The translations under genes were made by a program, and so were the position numbers. The notes under the pieces are model-generated. The model made no database searches. It was not told where the DNA came from and worked only from the letters and a program-made list of their open reading frames with translations. A DNA stretch of 64,000 nucleotides from Isoetes taiwanensis (taxonomy: Eukaryota; Streptophyta; Lycopodiopsida; Isoetales; Isoetaceae), in the NCBI GenBank assembly GCA_021234155.1, contig JAJEKV010000025.1, positions 19,023,558 to 19,087,557 of the forward strand, read 5' to 3'. This document shows positions 1-9,109 of the stretch, piece after piece (positions within the stretch are counted from its first letter, which is position 1; each line of letters opens with the position of its first letter).

Positions 1-553
1 TCATTCTTTCTAGCAAATTCATATTCTTGTTTCTGCTCATACTTTGTCACAGTCAGCTATTCTAAAATTCAAAATCCCAAAAAAATAGATCTCTTCCTTC
101 AAAGACCATCAAGGAACATTGTGTGCAGACATTTTTGGGAAAGGCAAAAGCATTAGATCCCAAAAAGAAAGAACCAGCATCGAGTTTGGAAATTTAGCTC
201 TCTGGGAGGGATATTGTCCAAAAATTGACTTGGTCAAGAGTGTTTCTTTGACATATCTGCCCTTATTTCTCTGACCTTTGCCCCAAGATACTCACAGGTC
301 TTGTGCAGCCATGGAAGCAAGAATCATGATCAAAATCCATTTGGTTTGCATTTGGCAAATTTTCTTGCGAGGCAGACTTTTTATCCTTCAGGGAAGCTAA
401 GTTAGATAATTGTTTGAGCATTTTTCTTGGATCTTTTTCACTCTGAATGGTTGCCTTAAGCAACCTGGAGGTTCTAAACCACTGAGGTTGAAGGTTTTGC
501 CAGGAACACCTTCAACAACTAGGTGCATAATCTACTAAGGCCTTCAGGGTCTC
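1..553. other. Unannotated flank
   Basis: No coding region, repeat or RNA that I recognise. The largest open frame (263-463, minus) is a 66-codon Lys/Ser-rich stretch with no familiar motif and is probably chance. Confidence 0.5.
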
Positions 554-675
554 TGATATGGTCTATGGGATATGGGATAAAGCCTGGAAAGGTTGGGGCC
601 CATTGGATAACGAATTCCTTGAAGGATTCGCCCTTTTGGTGTGTTGGTTATCACTAGAGGTGCTAGTGCGTAACA
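554..675 (+). repeat. TRIM 5' LTR (122 bp)
   Basis: Begins TGATATGG and ends GTAACA. It is followed two bases later by the primer-binding site at 678-690. Nearly identical to 767-874 apart from a short indel. Confidence 0.85.
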
Positions 676-766
676 TTTGGTATTAGAGCCAAGGTTCAAT
701 TCCTCGTGGCAACATTGGTGTGTTCCACATGCTTGAGGGCAAGCATCCCGAGGAGGGGGGAGGAAT

Positions 767-874
767 TGATATGGTCTATGGGGCATGGGATAAAGCCTGG
801 AAAGGTTGACGATTTCCTTGAAGGATCTGCCCTTTTGGTGTGTTGGTTATCACTAGAGGTGCTAGTGCGTAACA
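767..874 (+). repeat. TRIM 3' LTR (108 bp)
   Basis: Direct repeat of 554-675, preceded by a G-rich polypurine tract and followed by the GTCTC target duplication. Confidence 0.85.
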
Positions 875-879
875 GTCTC

Positions 880-1990
880 TACCCCCCTTCCCAATACATA
901 AGAGTTCATAGAATCCAACCATAGTCATCCATAGAACAAAACAATAGAACATTATCTAATCTATCATGTCCAGAGAATAGGCTTGGAAATGATGGGCTTG
1001 GAGTTCAACTTTGAAAATCTGTAGGTCATTTCTAATTGCTTTGCCATAGTTAAATAAATCTCAAGATATTACAGCATAAGAAAAAAGTTCAATTGAGGGC
1101 CCATCTCCATTAGCCAGACTTTTGGGTTTTTCTGTGTCCCTCGTGGAAAGGCAAATATGGGAAACAACATTCCCATTATTTTGGTTCCGCTAGAGTTCAT
1201 CATACATAGCACCAGCAACGGCAAAAAATTTAGATGGGTGGAGCAGATATATGAAAATCATGTTTGTCTTCTAGTTTGTAGACAAAATTTCTAGTGACAG
1301 CTATTTTGTCTTCTAGTCTTCATCTACAGTTTCCAGTTGTCAAAATTTGAGTCGCTAATAGAAATAGTTGCTTGATTTGAGTATGGATTTGGTTGACATG
1401 GCAAATTAGAAAAATGTAAGAGCACAGTGTAACTGGGATACGTCCTGAGGTGGATTACAACTTGGATAGCCTTAAGAATGCAACAAAATATGTATCTTCA
1501 ATAAGCTAGCTACAGAAAAGGATTAGGGTGCATCCTTGTTAGGGTACCTCCCCATTAGGCCTGGAACTCGGTTCCCACATCAGCAACACCGAGCTTTCTT
1601 TGAAAGTTTGGTGGACGACCATTACCATCGAAACCACATTTTAACCTTTTTTCTTTTACCTTTTGGCTTCCGATGCCTCTTTAGCACTCTGAACATCCTA
1701 CAATTTCGTCGATCAATAGGCATGGGCATGCAAGATATGTTTTTACTTGCACCCTGTTGTAGGATTTGCATTGAAGCTGTTAGATGAGGTGGATTCAATT
1801 ATAGACGATGATGGGGAATCTAACAAGCTTGCTGAAGATGGATGTGGCGAACACCACAAATTCCTTCTAGCAATGCTTTTTCTTTCTATGTTTTTCGATG
1901 AATGTAGGCTCCCGAGAGGCACATGACAGGAATTTGGCATGGGGAATGGTACATTAGGCCAAGATAAAATCATTGGAGTAGTTACATTTT
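880..1990. other. No recognised feature; possible 5' part of a Harbinger element
   Basis: AT-rich sequence without a convincing ORF. The last 200 bases could be the eroded N-terminal coding part of the transposase that follows, but no terminal inverted repeat or target duplication was found. Confidence 0.4.
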
Positions 1991-1994
1991 GAAG

Positions 1995-2670
1995 ATTATG
2001 TCATGATAGTTGACGCTGCTAGATTCAAAGAGCATTTCATAATTTCACGAAAAACATTCCATTATATTTGTGAAATGGTTGCACCTTATCTAGAGATTTG
2101 TACATCCCTCATTCTTCTCTTCCATTCCAAATCGTGGTCTTTCAATTCAAAAATAAGTTGCCATTTCATTAAAAATATTAGTTATAGGAGTGAGCTTCTT
2201 ATTCCTGTCAGAATTTCTCGGCGTTGGACCATCTACAGCTGCATGTATCACCTTGAATTTGTAGAAGCCTTGTTAACAAATGGTCAATGGCATTTACAAT
2301 AGCCAACAAGTGCCAATATACTTGCAGTGAAATGTGGATTCCAGATAAAACATGATTTTCCAAATTGTTGTAGAGTCATTGATGCCATGCATATTATTAT
2401 GGAGCTCCCTGAATATGAAATTGAGGGTTTGGTAGAGAGAATAATCTTCTTCATGCTAGTGCAGATTATTGTTGATATCTACAAAAGTTATTAGATACTA
2501 TTGTAGGATACAAGATAGTGTAAATGATGCATGTTGGCTTGAAGTCGACGTGCCAAAAGTGGCAGGCTATTCAGAAATGGACACGTCGCAGACCATGGCA
2601 ACATGGTGGTTTCATATTAATAGAATTGCAAATGAACTTGGCATTGTCAATAAATTGCTACGGTGATTGT
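1995..2670 (+). pseudogene. Decayed PIF/Harbinger (HARBI1-like) transposase
   Basis: Plus-strand translation in shifting frames gives the HARBI1 order of motifs. From 2010 there is a segment F-K-E-H-F-x-x-S-R-x-T-F-x-Y-I-C followed by VAPYL, the usual start of the family. At about 2213 another frame reads FLGVGPSTAAC, and then EFVEAL. At about 2330-2400 comes G-F-x-x-K-H-D-F-P-N-C-C-R-V-I-D-A-x-H-I, the block around the first catalytic Asp of the DDE domain. Several stops and frameshifts separate these blocks, so no functional protein is made. HARBI1-type transposases cut and move PIF/Harbinger DNA elements with 3-bp target sites. I could not find the element ends. Confidence 0.7.
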
Positions 2671-2871
2671 GTTTACTTAAACTTGATAAATTAGTATCTG
2701 AATGCTTCTTAAGCTATAAGCAATGTAACTAATATTATTATGTGTATTATTTTGTATTGCGATTTATTATTCACTTACTATATGATGTTGACGTAATATG
2801 TGTATTGTGGTTCTGAAAGATCGCAATGACGATCTTCTCAAATAATATGTCCCTTTTTACAATACCAATTT

Positions 2872-3349
2872 TGTGACGTTCCAGCATAATATACGGTCTG
2901 AATACGTATATTATACGGCTACGCCACTCATACATGTCACCTTGATGACATGTACTTGGGAACCGTAAAGGGTTGCACCCTAAGGGGCAACCTCGTAGGT
3001 TGCACATGTCTATAAATATATGCATTTAACCCCTTTGCCTCATGGAAAAATCCCATATGTCCTTGTAACCCTAAACCTAAAAGGTCATGTAAAAGGCCTA
3101 TGGGATCCAGAAGGAGCGCAGCAAACTTATTACTGTCCGGGTTACAAAAACCCCGCCCCGAAGGGTTTTCGAGGGAAAAACCATGGCAGTAATAAGAATG
3201 CTGTCAAACTGTACAAGTATACGTCATCATAAAATAAATGTATATATACATGTCAAGTGTGTGCCCGAGGACATAGCTGATCTCGCATGTCTATAACCTC
3301 CTGAAGGTATGATCCCAGCACCCGTACGGATGCTGTGCTCAATGTCACA
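2872..3349 (+). repeat. Probable solo LTR related to the E1 LTR
   Basis: Starts TGTGACGTTCCA, identical to the first 12 bases of the E1 3' LTR at 15712. It shares further short blocks (TATACGG, TACGCCAC) and ends TGTCACA, like the CGTCACA ends of the E1 and E2 LTRs. A TATA-like CTATAAATATA lies at about 3011. No target duplication is visible (AATTT versus TGTAA), so the right boundary is less certain. The right end coincides with the stop codon of the LINE reading frame on the other strand. Confidence 0.45.
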
Positions 3350-3668
3350 TGTAACGGCTGGCCAGGCCTGACCAACTCAACATGCGCGTCTGGATTTGAT
3401 CATATGTTGGGCAACTTTGAAGGGTATGAGATTCATCCTCAATGACTCCCATTTGGCAGCATTGACAGAGCCTATCCTGGCGTGGTTCACCAATCCATCT
3501 GCTCGTCTCAATTCGAAGATGATGTGCCCCTGTGCGAATGGAGACAATGAGTCTGCGCCTTTTCATGGGCAAGTGGGTACGCAGGTAGCATTGCGGGCCT
3601 CGTTCCAATGTGGGATTTATGTGGCGCTGGTAGTGTGCTGTCTTGACATGTTCAAGGGCATTGGCATC
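3350..3668 (-). pseudogene. LINE ORF2 C-terminal fragment (distal piece)
   Basis: The minus-strand frame carries the C-terminal zinc-knuckle-like tail of plant non-LTR retrotransposon polymerases. An H-H-L-R-I-E-T segment is followed by C-Q-C-C, then EDE-x-H-T-L-x-x-C-P-x-Y. It is the 3' continuation of the LINE at 17310-18670. The two pieces were separated by insertion of E1, whose target duplication GCATC is at 3664-3668 and 17310-17314. Confidence 0.8.
3664..3668. repeat. Target-site duplication of E1, left copy (GCATC)
   Basis: GCATC immediately precedes the 5' LTR and recurs at 17310-17314 immediately after the 3' LTR. Confidence 0.9.
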
Positions 3669-5278
3669 TGTGGCGTTCCAAGTATTTATACGGTATATGT
3701 ATAAATATATTGACACGTCACCCAGTATAGATACGCCACCATGGGGTATGGTAACCTAGGGGGTTGACCTAAAAGGGATTTAATTAGCTATGTTAATTAA
3801 ATCATTAAGGATAATAACCTATGATTAAAGAAATTAATAATAATTAAGCCAATTATGGTTTGGGAAGGTGCCACCTGGCCAAACTCGATTGGCCAGCATG
3901 GTGATTACTAATTGGATCCAATAAGGTGGATCACCACCCCCATATCAGCCAGAATCAAACCAGCTTGAGCTTAAGGAGCAGCTTGAGCTTCCAAGAACTG
4001 CTTTTGCGACTTCACCAAAATCACTGAACAACCACTAGCTGTTGCTGCCACCCTACTTACAGCACTATGGAAGCACCCCACGATAACGGTTCCAGCCGAA
4101 ACACGGGTTAGTAGTAGTTTAGCTTGTGAATTGTAGGATAGTACTTCAGTACTCTTTTCTGATTGCCTTTGTTGAGATTAACCCTTCTCTAGTAAGTAGG
4201 ACTACATTTCAATTATGAATGGTGCTCGCTATTTAACCCGATTGATGTATCTATGGAGTATTTCGGTAGCTTCCATTAAACAGGGTTTAAAGGGGGTAGA
4301 GACCTCTCGAGCTCATCTATGATGGTATGCTCCTAGATAGAGCCCCCTCGTAATATTCCCATTAGATGCGGCCTCAGGTACAAGAGACCATCGGTCGTAG
4401 ATGCTATGGTCCGCTTAGCACCGCAGAAGGGACACAAAGTGGTGAAGTGGGGGTGGGGTCTTGCACGAACATAAAAGGCTCCCGAGACTCCTACAAAGGG
4501 ATAGGCCTGATAGCCTGGTCACGAGGGGCCGGTATGGGTCCGACACTCCCCGGGTGTAGAGATGTGATCCGTGCACGGCATCTTGCACTTTGAGTAGATT
4601 TAGGGTGAGTAAGTTGGGTACGGATGCGGGGGTCGCTGATGCGCACGTGATTCTCTAGCTCACCCATGGAACCACTGCGGATCCCGAAGGGGACGCTTCC
4701 CCTGACCTGCCTCATCGGACCGGGCGCCATGAACCCCGGAGTAGGCTCAAAAGGGTGATACCTTGAGTCTGCGTCTCCGGAAGGCTATAGCGAAGCCATA
4801 GAGTGAATCGACCCATCTGCAAAGTGTGCACAGGAGGGGCGGATGGAGTGGACAACCCTAGCCGATGTTCTATGCCAGCCAACGCCAGGTCATACCTCTG
4901 TCTGCTGATCTCTTGAGACCGAGCCGTCAGTCCATCCTCACAGGAGTCTGAACCGGGGTAGAACCTGGGGTTTGGGGTGTTTCTTAGGTTTAGATGCATA
5001 TTCTTTGCCGTTGGTATTTGGATGGATGTGCCACCCTTCGTGGTGGTTATTTATATATGATTTATGCTGTGTGCTAACCTTGTATTCATGCTTCCGCGAC
5101 GTAGGAGCCCATCGAAGGCGTGGGCCGAATGACACCTCCGTGTCCTTCACCCGAGCATCTCTACGTAGATGGCCTGGGTCAGATGGAGGGCCCTGCTCAT
5201 GGCGAGATGGTTGCCATGGGAGGGGAAAGTCCTCGTATGTATACGGCCGGGGGTCGTATATATTCAGGGAGCGTCACA
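3669..5278 (+). repeat. E1 5' LTR (1610 bp)
   Basis: Begins TGTGGCGTTCC and ends GAGCGTCACA. It aligns along its whole length with 15712-17309. Relative to the 3' LTR it has several small insertions, for example about nine bases near 3752 and CG-containing indels near 4305-4370. The LTR should contain the genomic promoter and poly(A) signals, but I did not locate these with confidence. Confidence 0.93.
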
Positions 5279-5279
5279 G

Positions 5280-5292
5280 TGGTATCAGAGCC
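5280..5292 (+). promoter_or_regulatory. E1 primer-binding site (tRNA-iMet)
   Basis: TGGTATCAGAGCC lies one base after the LTR end. This is the standard plant initiator-tRNA(Met) 3'-end complement used to prime minus-strand cDNA synthesis. Confidence 0.93.
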
Positions 5293-5589
5293 GTGATTTC
5301 GGTTGTTCGAAATCATAGCACTGGCCAAACTCTAATTCGTCAGTTCGGTAGTTAGGAGGAGGCTAATCTAGTGTGTTGCTTAGTCCTCTTTGATGTTTGG
5401 CTTTGTGTTAGGTTAAATTAAGAAGTTGTAGGTTTAAAGAAGTTAGGGCGACTGGAGGCCCAAGTTTGGAAGGGTTTTAAATTTTTGTAGGTAGTTCAAA
5501 TGAAGGAGAAAGTGGTTCCATGGGATCGGGCGTACCCCAAATACCCTAGGACAGTCGTCGCTGGCGGAAAAATGGTCAAGGGAAGGCTC

Positions 5590-5796
5590 GAAAGTCAATT
5601 CGGGCGCCGCTTGATTTTTGTCGCCTTGCAGTCGAGGTGGGAGAGCCAAAAATGCAGTCGGCGCCCGACCGTACCGTCGCGAGTCAACGCGGGCCCGAAA
5701 GTCAACCCGGGCGCCACCTGCTTTTCGTCGACCCCCAGTCGCGGTGGGAGCGCGTAGAATGCCGTCGGCGCCCGACCGTATGTTCCCGCGTATTTC
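5590..5796 (+). repeat. GC-rich tandem repeat, 2 x about 107 bp, upstream of ORF1
   Basis: Unit 1 starts at 5590 and unit 2 at 5697. Both begin GAAAGTCAA, then a GGGCGCC block, a TTTTCGTCG-like block, a CAGTCG-GGTGGGAG block, and end GGCGCCCGACCGTA. The array is very CpG-rich compared with its surroundings and ends just before the TATA-like box at 5802. Confidence 0.8.
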
Positions 5797-5801
5797 CGCC
5801 G

Positions 5802-5809
5802 TATAAATA
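5802..5809 (+). promoter_or_regulatory. TATA-like box upstream of ORF1
   Basis: TATAAATA about 250 bases before the ORF1 ATG at 6058 and just after the GC-rich tandem repeat. The same box occurs ahead of the equivalent gene in E2 (20534). Promoter activity is inferred, not shown. Confidence 0.45.
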
Positions 5810-6057
5810 TCTTTTTAATGAAGAAATAAAAAGTTAATAAGAAATTTTTAAAATTTAAAAAGTTAGCCAGCCGTTACAGATATTACCTCTGCCTTGCCTT
5901 CAGCGCCTCCGCCCGCCGGAACCGACGCCTGCCATAGCCACCAGACTGGACCTTGTTCCATCGCCCTAGCTCCTCGCTAACCCTAGCACCTTCACTCCCG
6001 CTTCCCTAGCCGCAAGCGCCCTACTGCCTGTTCTTCTAGACCTTAGCGCCATAAGCC

Positions 6058-7316
6058 ATGGCCAACACCAAGAGTGCTCCGGACCCCACTACCCTTACTA
6101 TAGCCCAGATCTACGCTTTGATCGCTCGGAATATGGCTAGTGACCCTGCTTTGATTGATATACTTCTAGACGAGCTAGTAAACAGATTTGAGAACAATGA
6201 TAGGATTCCCTATCCCATTTACCACTTCTCAGAGCCATTCTTGATCCGACTGAACCTCCGCCAGCTTCCTTACATCATGGCCGAGCAACCCGACTTGGTC
6301 ATGATGCTGATTAAGTTCTACCCTCCCGAATGTGAAGGACACACCGAGGAGGGGGACAAAGGGATGAGGCCGACCGCATCAGAAACTTGGCCAGGGAGGA
6401 TGATCGCCGAGAGATAGAACGAGCCGATACGGCGGCTCGGGGTAGGGAGTACCGGTACCTCGGGGATGGAGTCGCCGTCATAGATGGCAGGGCGATCGAG
6501 ATTCCCCCATACCGATGGGATGAGGATTCCCGCAGCTTCATATGGGGGGAGATCCCTGACATCAGTATAGATTACTTAATAACAATCCAAATTGACATGG
6601 CCCAGCGGCCCGATCGGTACCATGCTGAGCTCCTCCGCCGCAGTGTAGAGCGTCAGTACAGGCAGGTTGAAGAAGACCTTCGGAGAGCTCAGGAATTCCG
6701 GGAAGAGCAGGAGCGGATCCAAAGGGAGAAAGAGGAGAAGGCCCGACAGGAGCAGCCGGACGGGCAGGGCGAAGGGGGATCTGGGAGTGGGCAGGGCCCA
6801 ATCCCAACGGAGCACACGACCGTTAAGCACCGGAAGAAGTCCATGGCCCGGAAGTCCGGCAGTCAATACAAGGAAAAGCTAAAGACTGTCGGGGCTTTTG
6901 GGAAGAATGCGAGCTCCAGTCGGAGGCAGGAGCGGGTGGATGCTTCCCGACCCGTTGTTGGGGCTAAGACTGTACCTGCACAAAGGGGGCCGCGACCCAA
7001 CCCTGCTCCACAGAGGAAACCCCATCGGTACCGACCCGGCACTGTCGCCTTACGGGAGATCCGTAAGTTTCAGAAGTCAACCCAACTTCTGATACGGAAG
7101 CTCCCCTTTCAGAGGTTGGTTCGGGAGATTGCCCAGGAGTTCAAGACCGACCTCCGCTTCCAGACTTTTGCCATTTTGGCACTCCAAGAGGCTGCGGAGG
7201 CCTATCTAGTGGCACTTTTCGGTGACGCCAATCTTTGCGCGATTCACGCAAAGAGGGTCACCATAATGCCTAAGGATTTAGCCCTCGCCCGCAGGATTCG
7301 GGGGGAGCATCCCTAG
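6058..7316 (+). CDS. E1 ORF1: N-terminal region fused to a histone H3 fold (one frameshift)
   Basis: An ATG at 6058 opens a frame of unknown fold ending at 6417. The adjacent frame, open from 6336, continues to the stop at 7314-7316. The shift lies in the G-rich stretch about 6345-6365 and looks like a single-base indel. Order of regions: N-terminal domain with no recognised homology (6058-6350); charged, Arg/Glu-rich probable coiled coil (about 6600-6760) with motifs such as [20 protein letters not shown]; a Gly/Ser linker; a basic, nuclear-signal-like tail ([10 protein letters not shown] at about 6827-6856, later [11 protein letters not shown]); and a complete histone H3 fold (7017-7313). 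The product would be predicted nuclear and DNA- or nucleosome-associated. It lies between PBS and gag, ahead of ORF2, with TATAAATA upstream and AT-rich, AATAAA-like sequence downstream at 7360. What the N-terminal part does is unknown. Confidence 0.85.
7017..7313 (+). other. Histone H3 core domain, H3.3-like, inside E1 ORF1
   Basis: These 99 codons align without a gap to residues 37-135 of plant histone H3. I count 13 differences from plant H3.3 as I remember it: Y54F, E59Q, D77E, S86T, H87F, V89I, G102A, E105G, T107A, I124L, Q125A, R134H, A135P. Retained are K56, the [12 protein letters not shown] helix, the [10 protein letters not shown] core, C110, H113 and the [10 protein letters not shown] segment that forms the H3-H3 four-helix interface and docks H4. 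Tyr at 41 and Leu at 90 are the H3.3-type residues in plants (H3.1 has Phe41 and Ala90). The loop-1 insertion typical of CENH3 is absent. The canonical N-terminal tail (K4, K9, K27 region) is replaced by an unrelated basic tail. Confidence 0.95.
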
Positions 7317-7418
7317 TATATTTTGCTGAGTTTCCGCATTGTAAATATTTTTGATATTTAATAAAAAAAACTTTTTATTTTGAATTAAGAACCTTTTATC
7401 TTGTGCTAAGTACGAAAA

Positions 7419-7438
7419 TGCTGACGTCAGCATAAATA
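7419..7438 (+). promoter_or_regulatory. bZIP-type palindrome and TATA-like box before ORF2
   Basis: TGCTGACGTCAGCA (7419-7432) is a perfect 14-bp palindrome with the TGACGTCA core bound by plant bZIP factors. It overlaps ATAAATA (7432-7438). ORF2 starts at 7519, about 80 bases downstream, after the pyrimidine-rich CTTCCAG at 7508-7514 that could be a splice acceptor. This suggests ORF2 has its own promoter or is made from a spliced RNA. Both are inferences. Confidence 0.5.
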
Positions 7439-7518
7439 AAAGGGGTTAAAAAGGACCTTCAAAGTTTCATTTCATTTGTCATATCTGTTTTTCTTGCTTC
7501 CTCCTCCCTTCCAGCGCC

Positions 7519-8914
7519 ATGGCAGCCACCGACCTACTTGCATGGTACCAAGACGGAGAGCATTGGGATCCGCAAGTGCCCTTCGACTTGTTGCGGCCCT
7601 TGCTATGCCAGCGCCTAGACCTCATCACTAATATGCAGCGGCACCCAGATTATGCCGGGTTCTTAGACTTTTACATGGAGGAGATGCTTCCTTTTGTGTA
7701 TCCCTCTTGGGGATCCTCCCCAATTGTATCTAGAACGGGAGGTAGTCCGGGATATGTTAGGGGGCAACACCCATGCATATGATGTGCTGAAAGGAAAGCT
7801 CAGATGGGGCAAGCACCTGCCCGTTGTGCAGCATCAGGGGCGACAATATCTTGAGGTTGCCTTCGCCCTAGCCATCCGCATGGATCAATACGTTGAGGAT
7901 GAAACTTTGCCTGCAGAGAAAGGCAAACGCCCTGAATCTTCTGAGGAGGGAGAAGATGAGCATATGGGCGACTTCGCCCGTTGGAAGCAGTTAGCAGAGG
8001 AGATGCCACCACGCCGGGAACAAGCTGCACGCTTGTCAGGGCTAGACGCCCTTCCAGTTGTGTATCACCAAGGGCAAGAATATCTTCTCTTGGATGATAT
8101 CATCTGGACCTTCCACATGGTGGGCGGATTTAAACGCCGGCGTAAGGACCATGTGCTCTACGAGCTAGCGGAGTACTGTATGGATGATTTCATCGACTTC
8201 GCTCCTATTGAGCTTCCCCCGGAGGTGCAGCAGTTACTCCAATTCCGCCAGGACACCATAGAGCCGGCTGAGACTTTGCTACGGCTTCGGGAACTCGTGA
8301 TGCAGGATCCGCCCTCTCAGCCTTCACCGGATGCCTTTACAACTATGGGACCTCATGTTCCAAACATTAATATGGTTGAGGTTCCCTCCGATTCGGATGA
8401 AGAGGGAGAGGATATATACCATAACCCTGCTCATTTGAAGGAAGAGCAGCAGGAGCTCAAGGAAGAAGAAGTCCCTATGGACTTGGACAAGGAGGTGGCT
8501 ACGTCAGAGACCCCGCAAGGGAAGGTATTGGGAAACCACCTTACTCGCTTTTTCTTATCAGCTTTTCGACAGGGGCAAGTTCTTTTTATAGCCCGAGACT
8601 TAGGGCCGGAGGCCGAAGCTTCATGGTGGACCCTCCGTGCTCTCTCCACATTGGCCGGGCACAAGAAGCTTCCCTATCGTACGTTCACTTATGTACTCGT
8701 ACGACGGGATCTTGCCCTGACGGCCTTGGGGAAAGACATTGCACCCTGGATGAGCATGAAGCTCCTCACGGCAGCCCCATTGGCTGTTGCTTACCCGCCA
8801 GAGGTTGCTTCCATTGCGGCTGCCACAGTAGACCCAGGGGTGACTCTACTACGACACCGACTGCCGCCACCACCTCCTCGGTCTACGAATGAAGAGGGGG
8901 GACCTAGCTCTTAA
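7519..8914 (+). CDS. E1 ORF2: acidic protein of unknown function (one frameshift)
   Basis: Starts MAATDLLAWYQDG at 7519. The frame shifts once near 7690-7715 and then runs open to 8914, about 460 residues in all. Visible features: two related segments of the form LPVV-x-HQG-x-x-YL (about 7818 and 8050), suggesting an internal duplication; two acidic tracts (about 7920-7970 with SSEEGEDE, and 8385-8500 with SDSDEEGEDIY and KEEQQELKEEE); a C-terminal domain (about 8520-8810) with RFFLSAFRQGQVLF and YVLVRRDLALTAL; and a Pro-rich end. E2 holds a homologue in the same place (22353-23844), so the gene is a conserved part of the family. No known fold recognised. Acidic tracts are common in histone-binding proteins, but a chaperone role here is speculation. 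Confidence 0.8.
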
Positions 8915-8942
8915 ATAATTGTATTCCGCATTTTGTATTACG

Positions 8943-8950
8943 TATAAATG
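8943..8950 (+). promoter_or_regulatory. TATA-like box between ORF2 and ORF3
   Basis: TATAAATG, 167 bases upstream of ORF3. Weaker than the boxes ahead of ORF1 and ORF2; it may be chance in AT-rich sequence. Confidence 0.25.
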
Positions 8951-9109
8951 TAGAATTTTGGGTTGGCAATTTCTTTAGCCATTCTATAGTTATGATATAC
9001 CATCTTCTTATCAATTGTGACTATTGTCTCAATGAATACAATTAAAATTATTCTCTTCCATGATGCGTTCATCTATCTATTAGAGTTTAGGGCATAACGA
9101 AATTGTTCA

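Larger units (their letters stand above)
554..874 (+). mobile_element. Complete TRIM (miniature LTR retrotransposon), 321 bp
   Basis: Two direct repeats (554-675 and 767-874) both begin TGATATGG and end GCGTAACA, so they have the TG...CA ends of LTRs. Two bases after the left repeat is TGGTATTAGAGCC (678-690), which differs at one position from the usual plant initiator-Met primer site TGGTATCAGAGCC. A purine-rich tract (750-766) abuts the right repeat. The element is flanked by the 5-bp direct repeat GTCTC (549-553 and 875-879), the target duplication expected of LTR retrotransposons. There is no coding capacity. The left LTR has about 14 bp more than the right near 595-612. At 321 bp it is at the very small end of the TRIM/SMART class and must rely on another element's proteins to move. 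Confidence 0.88.

Noticed and set aside
3396-3704. Plus-strand ORF of 102 codons
   Set aside because: Shadow of the minus-strand LINE tail and the E1 LTR start. It has no motif.
7017-7313. A host histone H3 gene that the element merely landed next to
   Set aside because: The fold is in frame with a long upstream element-specific region, lacks the canonical H3 tail and start, lies between PBS and gag inside intact LTRs, and a second element has the same arrangement.
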